From the NCBI RefSeq assembly GCF_008831285.2, contig NC_045140.1:2955528-3019527 (forward strand): a DNA stretch of 64,000 bases, written 5' to 3'. The stretch is from Nymphaea colorata. Taxonomy: Eukaryota; Streptophyta; Magnoliopsida; Nymphaeales; Nymphaeaceae. Made by a program: the position numbers and the translations under genes. A model generated the notes under the pieces. That model saw nothing but the letters and a program-made list of their open reading frames with translations. It was not told where the DNA came from and did not search any database. Within the stretch, counting starts at the first letter, position 1. Each line of letters begins with the position of its first letter. Below are positions 24,419 to 38,200 of the stretch, one piece after another.

Positions 24419-24646
24419 ATGGAGAGAAACATTTCTTGCAATGGGATGTCTTGGGCAGATCAATGGGACACGTTTGAAGAACCACCACCTTCAGAACCGC
24501 CACCATCGAGCGCAAAAGAAGCCACCAATGGGAAGAACAAGGCGTCCAAGTGCTCGGCCTCCGGTCGGATGAAGAAGGCCAAGCACGGCACCCTCGCCGG
24601 AGTCCGGTGGGTCAAGGCACTTTGCCAAAGGAAAAGCCACAAGTGA
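24419..24646 (+). CDS. Small lysine-rich protein with a WADQW motif (75 aa)
   Basis: A single-exon frame of 76 codons. The product begins MERNISCNGMSWADQWDTFE, has a proline/serine stretch (EEPPPSEPPPSS), then a basic middle (GKNKASKCSASGRMKKAKHG), and ends VRWVKALCQRKSHK. The N-terminal S-W-A-D-Q-W and C-terminal W-V-K-x-L-C-x-(K/R)-K resemble a family of very small, uncharacterised plant proteins that I know only by pattern. Its function is unknown. The frame is open further upstream through a (GA)n repeat, but the ATG at 24419 is the first convincing start; a second lies at 24446. A CTATAAG word near 24300 could be a TATA box. No signal peptide or membrane segment is present. Coding status rests on composition and the end motifs. 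Confidence 0.6.
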   Translation: MERNISCNGMSWADQWDTFEEPPPSEPPPSSAKEATNGKNKASKCSASGRMKKAKHGTLAGVRWVKALCQRKSHK

Positions 24647-24999
24647 TCTTGTTCCTCACTCAGCTCTCTGGCACAAACGGAAATCAAGAATCGTCATCAT
24701 AAGAAGAAGGCTCTTGGCTCATGCACTAATCTCTCTCTCCCTCTCCCCGGCTTGTATTTTGATGCTTCTTTCTGCTTCATTCGTGGCGACGATCCCTTTT
24801 TGTCTTTCTTGGTCTTCTCCTCGACAAGCCACGCTGTCATAATTATCATTGATAGAGTTCAGAAAACGAAAGGCAATTTGCCGGTCTTTATTTTTTTCTT
24901 CCTGTCTTGTTACTATGTGTTGCCTCCATTATCGTGTCGCTCGCTGCTTTGCTTCGTCCACGACCTGTTGGCCTGTGATATTTATACCAAACTGTGAAC

Positions 25000-26850
25000 T
25001 GTTTAAGAGGAAACGTGGGACCAGATGTTGCCTTTTCTCGTTTGCTTCAGTCTTTTGATCAGCTCCTTTGTTCTAAAGTGATAATTTGTGAGTATAAATT
25101 GCAATGGAGAAGACATATCCGGTATAGCTGTTTAAAATGACAATTATACAGGACAATATATATGAGAAAATGGGTGCTTAATTTTTCTCTGAGAGAAATA
25201 TTTCTCTGCCATTACTTGATACAAGAGAAATATTTCTCTGTCACGACATGATATGTGTATAAGAGAAAGAAAAATGTAATGGTTTGTTGGGTGAGAAGGA
25301 GGAATATTTCATTATACGAGCTCAGCTTTCTATAATACAAGATATTGTTTTTCTTTTTATGTTTTGAGGTGTCACCGTAACTTGGATGTGACCATTTTTT
25401 TAAAGAACAAAAAGTTGATAAATTGGATATTTTAAATGAAAATTGACCAACTACACTCTCTGCTCAGTCATTGAGTCAGGGTGAAAGGAAATGTACTTGC
25501 TTAAAAACTTTATTTTCACTGGGTTTTAGTGAATACATCTTCAAATGGGCTTATATCTCTCGTCATGCCATGCTCAATGAACATATATAACTTTTTGTTT
25601 AAGAGAAGCGACGTTGAACAAGATGTTAAGAAAACGGTCATTTGAAAAATGAAATATTTTGCAAGTGTTCCACGATAAATTCACAGATGTAGTGTTTTAT
25701 GAATCAGATTTGGGTTCGGATTCTAGATCCGATTCCATGGGTGAAACAATAGGGATCCAGTCCATGATAGTAACTTGGACGCCCTATTTGCCAATTTTTT
25801 AAATACGTGTGAAGTAAGCAACTTTTGAGTTTCCACCTTCAAATAGTTAACTTAATTTCAAGCCAGGCCGTCTCGGGAAGCGGAAAAGTGGTCTGGCAAC
25901 ACTGTTTCGGGCCCGACTCGAGACGAGTTATCGGTGGGCGCCCCCTGAGACCCGGCGAGGTCTGTGTGGTGTGGGCGTTAGAAACAGCAGGGCGCTCATT
26001 GGTCTTAACACTTTCCGGGATTCCAGCTTTGACCGGATATCGGGTGAGGTGTCAGCAAAGCGGATCCGGGTGGGATCCAAAACTGTCAGATTTGATTGAA
26101 TTAATCAAATCACCGGGTCTGACCCTTTTGTGTCCATGGCAGAAAACCGAATGTTGATTGGTCAGTGTACAACTGGATCCGGTTTAAGGCGTTAAAATTT
26201 GGATCAGTTGGAGTGGCGAAAGTTCGTTTAAATATATTAAATAATTAAAATTTTTTAAATTTTCAATGTAATTTTTTCTTTTTAACTTAACTAAGATGGA
26301 TAGGCTGCCGTTGGAATATGTCTGGCTTTTTTTATCCAAAAGTCCTTGAAATATTTGAGAAACAAACACTGCATCTTGACTTGCAATCTCAGGGTTGGTT
26401 TCATAAACAATTACAAAATTGTTTACTCAAATTCTTCTCTTCTTTGTTTTTTACTCAAATTTTGTCATTTATATGACTGTTTTAATTTTTTTTACTCAAA
26501 TTTTGTCATTGACATAACTGTTTTAAAAATTAGATAAGAATGGTACATTACAAAAAGATTGAAGAAAAAATATTAGAAGATTTTTAAAAATATGTCTACT
26601 AATAACTATTAATTATTTAAATATAAATCTGATATAAATTTTAGATCCAAATATAAGAGAGCCACAACCCAAGTATCTCGAAGAACTGCTCGTTCTTTGG
26701 AAAGCGCACAGCTAGAAGGCTGCCGGTTTTTTACTTTTTAGGGGCCGTTTTTTTGTTGCTGGATGCGAGTCGTTTTGGGTTTGGTGGTACCAAATCATGA
26801 TTTTAAATCCAGACCCGTTTTGGCTGATTCGTACGTTCGAGAACACTCTC
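25000..26850. other. Intergenic DNA between the small gene and GAPC
   Basis: No gene is supportable. From about 25860 to 26180 the sequence is markedly GC-rich with an open frame of 110 codons (25825-26157). Its translation has no recognisable domain and no good start context. The stretch 26200-26680 is AT-rich with a duplicated phrase around TTTTTTACTCAAATTTTGTCATT at about 26445 and 26488. Confidence 0.6.
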
Positions 26851-27089
26851 TGCGAGACTGCGCCGCGAGTTGGCGGGTCTGCGTGGAGATCGACACGTCG
26901 CTCAGGGCATTGTGACTCATGGCGTTACGTGGCGTAAATCCTGCGTGCGCCGTCACCCTGGCCGCGCCTCCGAGCCGCTCCTCCTCCCAGCCACTTTCCG
27001 GAAACCGCCTGCCGGTTGGCCCCGTGGTTTTGTGATATCACTGTCGCCACTCGAAACCGGCGGTGCCTCGGTTGTCTCACCACAGTCTC

Positions 27090-27231
27090 CGGTCTTAAAT
27101 ATCTTCTCCGTGCCAGTTCTACTCTCGCTCTGCGACCTCGGTCTCTCTCTCTCTCTCTGCTTCTCCTCCGTTCGTTCGTCTGCCCCTCTCTAGTTCTTGC
27201 GTTTTTTTTTTGCCTCCTTTGATCGATCGTC
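27090..27231 (+). promoter_or_regulatory. Core promoter and CT-rich leader of GAPC
   Basis: TTAAATAT at about 27094 is the best TATA-like word. It is followed by a pyrimidine-rich leader with an uninterrupted CT run at about 27141-27158 and then the ATG at 27232. The region 26850-27090 is a GC-rich island, as expected for a strongly expressed housekeeping gene. The transcription start is not visible. Confidence 0.45.
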
Positions 27232-29658
<2,427 letters not shown>

Positions 29659-29919
29659 GCGGGAGAAAAGGGGAGGCCTGCTTTCTTCTGCGTACGAAAT
29701 GGAGCGATGATGTTCGCCGTATTTTTGTGTTGTTTTCTTTCTCTTTCGCTTTTTATCCATAGCGCCGCCTGGATGGTGGCGGGTCTGTTCTTGTGAGGAG
29801 AGAGTTCTAGGGTCATATATGGAGTTGCTGTAGCAAGTAGGGTTGTTCGGTAGGCAAGCAAACATGGCTCTTTTTATAATATGCCCTATTTGAATAATAA
29901 GTTTGCAGTGACCTGTTTC

Positions 29920-29922
<3 letters not shown>

Positions 29923-29958
<36 letters not shown>
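29923..29958. repeat. (AT)n(GT)n microsatellite after GAPC
   Basis: An AT run is followed by a GT run just after the probable 3' end of the GAPC transcript. Confidence 0.9.
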
Positions 29959-30014
29959 TTTTCTTTCCTACGTTGAATGTGGATTTTACTAGCAACATTT
30001 TCAAATATTGCAAC

Positions 30015-30200
30015 AAATGTGTGTATGAGTGTGTATGAGATTAGAATGAAAATAAGTATGAGAATGAAAAGAAGTATGGGATAATGTTTATGTATATGAA
30101 AAAGAAGTATGAGATAATGTTTATGTATATGAGATAGAATGTAAAAAAGTATGATAATGTTTATAAGATAAAAGAATGAGATAATGTTTGTGAGATGATG
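30015..30200. repeat. Degenerate minisatellite
   Basis: GAGATAATGTTTATGTATATGA and shorter variants such as TATGATAATGTTTAT and GAGATAATGTTTGTG recur about four times, separated by A/G-rich spacers. Periods of roughly 40 bp are seen. Confidence 0.7.
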
Positions 30201-32208
30201 GAGGTTGATATACGTGGTCTAATGATAAGATTGGACCGAGCGATGTTTAGTTTTGACTCGACTGGGTGGTAATACGCAGGGATTGGATTGATGTGTTCTT
30301 GAATTTTTCTGGCTAATTTGGCTTTTGCTTTCTTTGTGTTCTGTCCTAGAAGACTAGAACATGCTCTTGAAAATCAATCCCGATTCCTATAAGAAAACGA
30401 TATTCAAGACAAGCATGTCAGAGATTATGTGGTGGTGATGACCATAAGATTAGTTTTTATGGATTTTGATCTCCTAGTTGTTGACGCCTTCAGATCCCTT
30501 CAGGAGATGTTTGTATCAATCTCGTCAAAATATGATAGGAAATTTACATCGAGTTGCTTTTGGACCAATATAACTTGTCGGTCATGATAAAATGTTGATG
30601 ACCTCTCCCTTGTTAGAAATGTGATATTTAGTTTCAATCGTGGTACTAAAGAGTTTCCTTAAATCTGAGGGAGTGTTGGGGTGACTAAAAAAATCTGGTT
30701 AAAGTGTTGAAAGCCTGGTTAAAGATTCATCGTTTTTAACTTAGTTTGGATGATCCAAACAAGTGAAAAACTTAAAAGAGGAACTGGGTTTTTGATGCTA
30801 AAATCAGGTTTTAGCAAAATCTCATTTTAATGGAACATTCTTTAAAATACTTGAAACGCTTAAAACAGTGTTTTGAGGAAAAATCAGGTTTTAAGTTGTC
30901 AGCCGAACCCGTCAAGGGGATAAAACCCTGGTTTTAAAACCTGATTTCGGTTTCAGGGGTTTTGGTCTTCAAAATTTGGTTTAAAATTTGGTTTCCAAAC
31001 AGATTGGATATATCTTTAATTATATTGAAATAAAGGAAAGTCATTTGAATTCGAATTTGAAATTTGATTCGAATGCAGATTTTGTACGGGATTTTTTCAA
31101 TTTTTAAAATTTACTTTAAAATTTAATAGCATTAGAATAAAAGTGGATTTGATTTGAATTCGTATTCAAAATTTGATATGTATTTCTGTTTATTAAATTC
31201 GAAATGCATAAACCCTAGAAAGGTCGAGTGGCTAAAGGCATAAACCTAGAAAGAAAAAAGGAATAAACCTAGAAAGGTCGATAAAAAAGAAATCGGGTTT
31301 TTTTTAACGGGTTTAGATCGGGTTTAACCCAGACTCATCTTACCAGGTATCGGTGGGCTAAATCCAAGTATCCGTGTGACATAGTCCGACTGTTTAATTG
31401 GATATTATTTTTTTTTATATATTTGATTTTTCTGGATGTTTGTTTCAAATCAAATGTATGCGATTTTTTTTGAATTCGTTCGATCGAATATTCTATATTC
31501 TATTCAAATAAGATACATTGACACTATTGCACTTTCCTAAAAAAATTGAACTACCAATTTCACGAGATGTGTAAGTAGTAAAGACCCCTTCAAGTAAAAA
31601 AAAAAAAAAGAAAAAGTTAATAATGGAAAGTTCAAGAATAAGAAAAATGCAAGTTCTCAAAGAACTCCATGCAACAATACGTGTGTTTGATAAAATGCAT
31701 AAATAGTGATCAAAATGTAAACATGTATATAATGATTTACAGCTATAGGTTTACGTTTGATGGCTCGGGAACTTAGATCTAGGGTCGATTTCTATTCTTC
31801 GGATCTTTCATGTGAGGTTTTCAAATCAAACCCGTAACAATAAATGTGATCCGAGCAATGGAGATCGATCAAAACCACCCCTTTATTTTAATATCAAAAC
31901 AATGAATTTCACTTTTTTTTATGATTTGAAATTCGTGATTATAAAATGCGATGTTTGATCGACAGATCCGACCACCGAATCTTAAATCACAGCTAACCAA
32001 TGCACTCTAAGATCGCATTTAAGGGCGTGTTTGGTTGTCGGGATAAGAAGTCTCAAGGAATTGTATATAGGTAAGGTTGGCCTTGAATGGTTGCGGTTTG
32101 TAATCAATTGGTGCGTAGATTTCTATTCGACCCGTTTATGACCACCTTATTTTGGGGGGAACCATCACGGTAAGCGCAGCCTCTCCCAGGGTAACCTCGC
32201 CGACAGCC
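30201..32208. other. Intergenic DNA between GAPC and the ubiquitin-like gene
   Basis: No gene is supportable. The stretch 30660-31000 is rich in GGTTTTAA and AAACCTGG words in both orientations. The stretch 30980-31200 carries the GAATTCGAATTTG and GGATATATCTTTAA words of the 7.2-kb MITE family. The stretch 31740-32060 has the GATCGA and GGGCGTGTTTGGTTG phrases often seen at the ends of small plant DNA transposons. The promoter of the next gene must lie at the right end, but I see no clear TATA box. Confidence 0.5.
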
Positions 32209-35200
32209 ATGGCTGACGGTATCAAGGCTTGCCCTTCGGACGATGCCGCCCTTCTTCTTCATCTTTCCGGCAACAACGCCCCAGATTCTGCTATTGAGGA
32301 CGGTACTTTCACAGTCTTCGTCGACAGCTCCCTCTATACTCATATGGCAGTCTCCGTTTCCCCTCGCGACACCGTCGCGGATCTCAAGAGTACGCCCCTC
32401 ACGTCTACTCCCCCAGTTTCTACTTTCTTTTTCTTCCTTGTATTGTCGCCTTCAACTCTTCTGAGAAATAAGCTTGTGATGCACCCGCCGATTCGCTAAA
32501 AGGGATGCGTCGATGAAGTTCCACTGCTTCACTGTGGTTTTTGGGGCATTGTTTGGGATGATTGGCACTGGTTTGTTGTTTTACTCGAGTTGTTGGCATT
32601 CTTTATTTCGCTTTCCCGTGTTGGGATTTCTGCCCCACTTTTTTGGTACTATTTGTCGCTTTCCCGGTGGCTCTTGGTGCGCAAGGTGGTCTATCAGACT
32701 GTTTCTGGTCTCTTTGTATGGTTCACCAGAGTTTCTCTTCCCCTATCGACAGATTAACGAATTAAATTAAATGTTCCCTTGTAGCGACTCTCTGTTTTAT
32801 GTGTACGTGCTTGTGTTTCCGACAATGTGAACGCTTTTCCGCACAGTTCTCGATCTGATTTCAAGTGGGCAAGAATTTGATTGAAATTGGAGTAGTTCTT
32901 GGTTGAGCTTTAAGTCCAGAGCGTGTTGGCCTTGTTGCCTGATAATGAAGATTTACTGCTGTTGGATGCATTTGTCAGTTTTGTTGCATGTCTCGAAATG
33001 AGTGAGCTAGTTTAGATGTGAGTTTTGTTGCTCTCACGTCCACTTCCTCAGTTTTGTTGAGAAACCGTGAAGCTTATATGCTACGTTTTTTTGTTCTCGC
33101 CTGAATGTTGAGTTGTTGATGGAACGTCCCTGTATGATTTGCTTGGTAAAAAGTCAGTGGCTTATCTTAAGATCATATTGCTAGGGAACAACATTATAAT
33201 TTTTCTTCTTTCTCCCTTCATAGAAATGTTAGTTAGTTAGTTTCTCTTGAAGGGACAAAGTGCATATTTTTTTGTGGCATTACTTGATATCTTGAGTCTA
33301 AGAAAAAGGATGAACTGTGCAAATGCATACTCTCTCATAATAAAATTTCCTTTGTTCTCACACTTCTCAGTTCTCTGAATGACTCTTTCTTTCGCTTTTT
33401 TAGAGTCTATCTTGTATCTGGGTGTCAAAGACACTGACATGTTGTCATGTCCTGCATCTTTGATTTCTTTTATCCATGTTTTGATTTTGCTAGTCAAGCA
33501 CAAAAGCTTCTATGGTGATAAGAATGAGCAAGGAAATGGCAGCTCCTAGGAACAGTCAGACTTGATAATTGACTAATATGTGAGTTGGAAAAAAAAATGG
33601 AGATTCATAAAATGAACCAGATTTTCATGGTGAGTTGCATGTGGTTTTGTCAACTGAGTATCATGAATAATCAGATAAAACAATAACAGTATAGCTTGAT
33701 AAAAACAGATTCCAGTTTGGACCTATGCCATTCCTTCTTGCATCCAGATGTGAATCAAAATTGGATATTTCTCTTATGTTACAAAATAATTTGTAAGTAG
33801 ATGAATGATGGAGTGAAGTAATAAGAGAACAGTAGGATACATATATTGCTGTATTTTGAAATGTATGTGAAGCATAAATATTCAACTGTTGCTTGCCTGG
33901 TTTAGAAAACTTGTTTTCTTTGTTGATAAACACTATGTCACACAAGTGGGGGCAATGTTATCTGTATCATATAATACCAGCCGTATTGTACGATACATAT
34001 CATGTATGTAAAAAGAAACTATACAATAAACCATTGATACATTTTTCTCAAGTGTATCGGTGGTGTGATACAACTGCCAATTTGTATGACATAGCCGATA
34101 CACCCTGAATCTTACGATACAGGGTTAAGGTGTTTCAAAAAAGTTGCACACCATTTTGTTTCATTTTTATTTTACAAACCATCATTCTCCATCATTTTAA
34201 AAACTTATATAGCTTTGGGAAGGGAGTTATTGTGGGTTTTTGAGAGAAATCATTTATTTGAATGACAAAGCATCAATTTGAGAGACAATACTACTAGTTT
34301 GGAGGAGGGCATATATAGGATTTGTGGATTTTCCCCTCTCACAGCACATGTATTGCATTGGATAGTATATTGAGTTACATCCATCCAAGGCATGCATCGG
34401 TGGCGGTAATTGGATGGAGCTCAAGATGGTGGTAGGATTTCAGCTCCTATATATACATATTAGTATATATATGTGTATGTGTGTGTGTGATAAGAAAGAA
34501 ACTTACGTTCATTAAGATCTTAAACAGACCAGAAATACACCATTCACCTTATATAATACAATTCATACTTTAGTATTTACAACTAACATAAATTTTTATA
34601 TCTTACATACGTTATGATTTGTGAAATATATTGGGAGCTCCAAACCTCAATGGAGGACAGGTTTGGAAAACCCAAAGAGTGAACAGTTATATGCAGTAAC
34701 TAGCAAGGAAAAAGGAATATATACAACTTTGTAGAATCACGAAGATCAAGAACAAAGGAATAAGAAGAACACGATGTAACGTGGAAAAACCCTCAACAAG
34801 AGGAAAAAAACCACGGACGAGGAGGAACTGGCGCCCACTAGCCACCAAACTCTCTCTCTCTTAAGATTTCCATTGAGAACTTTAAGATTATGGTTACAAT
34901 GATATAAGTATGCCCTAACAAGGACAAACTGGATAGGGTCTAGACCCAGACCCACACACCCAGATCCGTCAACACTCCCCCTCAAGTTGGGCATACATAT
35001 CAAACATGCCCAACTTGGATACATTTCTCTTGAATGAAGTTGAAGATAGAGCTTTCGTCAGAACATCAGCGGTTTGGTTTTCAGACTTCATGTAAGGTAG
35101 GATTAACTCTTTAGCATCAATCCTTTCACGAATGAAGTGACGATCAATCTCAACATGCTTTGTTCTGTCGTGTAGAACAGGGTTGTTGGCTAAGTTAATT

Positions 35201-38200
35201 GCAGACTTGTTGTCACAGTACATCTTCATTGGTCCTTCAACCTCTATTCCGATATCAGTCAGCAATATTTTCAGCCATAGTAACTCAGACACTCCCATAG
35301 CAATAGCTCTATACTCTGTCTCTGCACTAGATCGATAACACACATCCTGCCTCTTGCTCCTCCAGACAACAAGATTTCCTCCCAAGTAGACACAATACCA
35401 TGTGGTAGACCGCCTAGTATCAGCACAACTTGCCCAGTCTGCATCGTAGTACCCCTCAATCTCTACGGTCTCTTGTTTCACATACAAGATCCCTTGCCAG
35501 GATTTCTCTTCAAATAGCAGTCGTCATTAGTTGGTAAGTCCGGATAACCATTTTCTTTTGGCCATACATTTGCTCCAAAATCACCCACATATCTCTAGCA
35601 GTCTTCTTCCGAAGAATAAGAGGTTGTATATCAGCGGAAACAGAGTTGACAATCCAAGTTTTTACTTGATTATCCTCAAGAAACCAAGTGTCCCACTCAC
35701 CACTTGTCTCTACCGGTTCAGGTTTCCTTCCATTGATATAGGCAATCCGACCGCGGCCTGCGATCCCCATAGTCATAGCGGCCGACCACGGGAGATAGTT
35801 CTCCTTGGTAAGGCGAATAGTAGTGACTTGAACGGGAACATTCTCAGTTCTATAGGCCCCAATTTCAGAGTGATCAGTGTTGACCGTGGACGAGGAAGAC
35901 GCTGCCATAATAATAGACCAGCACTACAAAGAGAACAAAAAGAAACAGCAACAGCTATACGCTGGCGGCAAACCTCACGGTAGCAGGCAAGGCAGAGTCA
36001 CCATCGTGCGGCCTGGGCAGACGAAGAACTGGGAAGACGACGGGAGACCAGCACTAGGCGACGCCGTAACTCCAACGCGCCGGGTCAAAAAACCAGGGGC
36101 CGAACAGAGTACCGTAGAACGACTCAGAGAGCCACCAGCGCCACCACTTCTTCTCAGGCGACGCAGCTGGCAACGGCGGCAAGCAGGGTCACGCAACTGG
36201 CAACGACGGCAAGCAAGGCAAAAGCAGCGTTCTCAGGCGACGGCAACAGGGGGCTCAGGTGACGCAGCTAGCAACGGCGGCAAGCAGGGCAAAAGCAGAG
36301 AGTCGCCGAAACTTTAGATGGCGTCGAGTCTGTCGCCGGGACTCCAGATGGCGTAGAGAGACTCCTACGGCGTCATAAGCGTCGCTGGAAGAGACGCCAG
36401 AACTCCAACGGCGCCGGGCGATGACCACGTCAGGCAATGGGCAATGAACAGTGCCGACACGAGACTCCCTCTCACACGGCCACAACAGAACTAAAAAAAA
36501 ACTCGAATCAACCACGCCGGAACTTCATGGCTCTGATACCATGTAGAATCACGAAGATCAAGAACAAAGGAATAAGAAGAACACGATGTAACGTGGAAAA
36601 ACCCTCAACAAGAGGAAAAAAACCACGAACGAGGAGGAGCTGGCGCCCACTAGCCACCAGACTCTCTCTCTCTTAAGATTTTCATTGAGAACTTTAAGAT
36701 TAGGGTTACAATGATATAAGTATGCCCTAACAAGGACAAACTGGATCGGGTCTAGACCCGGACCCACACACCCAGATCCGTCAACAAACTTAAAAGTTAA
36801 AACTCCATAAAACAGAAAATACAAGAACCAGTGAGTAGAGAGAAAGCAGCTGCCCTCTTTTTGGAAGGACTAACAAGCCATTGGAGCTAGCCTCGGTGCT
36901 AACAAGCTGCTGCCCTTTGAAGTAGAAAATAACAAATAGAAAATAAAGAAAGAAAAGAAAAGATGGTAACTGGTGAGAGTAATCGCACTGACATGGTAAT
37001 AACAACAAAGAATGCATAGATGAATAAAAGAGTGAAAGAGTTGATGATTTAGACACTCAGTCACCACAGGAACAAAAATCAGCAGATAAGAGAGAAAAGG
37101 CACAGCAAAATTCAAATAAGGGGCTGCAAAAGTGGCAATCAACATAGATGTCTCACAAGATGATGATATTGAAAGCTAATCATACCCGTTGCTAGAAAAA
37201 GATGAAAATTACTGGCAACTGTAGGGTTTGCTTAAAAAAGATGAACCACAAGGCTGTCGACTGCCACCTATCAGAGGTGGCGCCTTTGCCGGAAATGGTA
37301 CGTGCTTACCAGAGATAGATTCTCGAAAAAAGATGCTGGACATCAGAAAAATCCCCGTCCATTGGTGGGTTGCCCACAAAGCACATGAGGAGTGTAGCCT
37401 TCGACCCTTTGATCGTTCAGTCGAAGGCTGAAAAATCACTGTGTTACATGTTAAAAAAAAATTTAAAAATTGATGAAAATGTTCTCGGTCAAAGTTGACC
37501 GAGTCAAAAAATGGACCGACACAGGATCAGCTGCATTGATTCATCATGGTCCATGCGATGTCATGGACGTGTTTAGACGTGCACCCGCATCCATGTGGAC
37601 AGGGGTGCTGGGCCTTCTTAGGTGCACCCTTGTTTATAGGAGCAAAGACAATCTCTATAGAGGGAGAGCGATGTCACATGGTGCACCAAAATAGGTGCTC
37701 TATTGGATTCGACTTGGGTGGGCACTCGACTCGGATTGATGCAAGTGGGTTGCTGCTGACCGCATTCACCCTTCTCTTTTGTTGCAAAAAAGGGAAAACC
37801 TTACCTCACCTACAACTTTCTCTGTCTCTCCACTTCCAGCGACCAAAAAAGGCAGCAAAATTTGGTGTTTTCTCTCCCCCCTTTCCTCTCTGTCGTTTTC
37901 CCCTCCCTCTCTCTTTTATTTTTCCCTCTCTCCTTTTCTTTCCCTTTATCTTTTCCCCCTTCTGTAGTTCCTTTCTATTTTGTCACACACAATGCCCAGC
38001 CTTTCTCTCCACCCTGTTGTCCTTTAGAATTAGAAAGGAAAACCCAGGTGTCATATTTTCCTTTAAAAGCGATGACCAGGCTGTCATTGTTTTTTATAAT
38101 GATGATACTTTATCGGTGCTAAAAAAAAATCTTGTGTTTGATCATTAATATGAAACTTTAGAATTGGACTAAAATTTTTTTTTGTCTACAACAAAGAAGA

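Larger units (their letters stand above)
34730..36786 (-). mobile_element. Internally deleted Ty1/copia LTR retrotransposon
   Basis: A complete element boundary: two 245-bp LTRs beginning TG and ending CA, flanked by the 5-bp target duplication AACTT (34725-34729 and 36787-36791). It runs on the minus strand. After the 5' LTR come a primer-binding site, a leader of about 620 bp, a partial gag frame (35908 to 35510), then directly the end of pol with RNase H (35487 to 34969), a polypurine tract and the 3' LTR. Protease, integrase and almost all of the reverse transcriptase are missing, so it cannot move by itself. By my count the LTRs differ at seven positions without indels (about 3 percent), so the insertion is fairly recent. 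It lies antisense within intron 1 of the ubiquitin-like gene. Confidence 0.95.

Noticed and set aside
25825-26157. 110-codon frame in a GC-rich patch
   Set aside because: GC-richness lowers stop frequency; no start context, motif or splice partner seen.
35531-36317. Plus-strand frames of about 150 codons over the copia element
   Set aside because: They run antisense to gag and the 5' leader of a minus-strand retroelement.
36255-36515. 86-codon minus-strand frame in the copia leader
   Set aside because: Lies between primer-binding site and gag start; no gag similarity.
37546-38148. 200-codon plus-strand frame inside the long intron
   Set aside because: The second half is a translation of a pyrimidine-rich tract (Ser, Pro, Phe, Leu runs), and exon 1 splices past it in phase.
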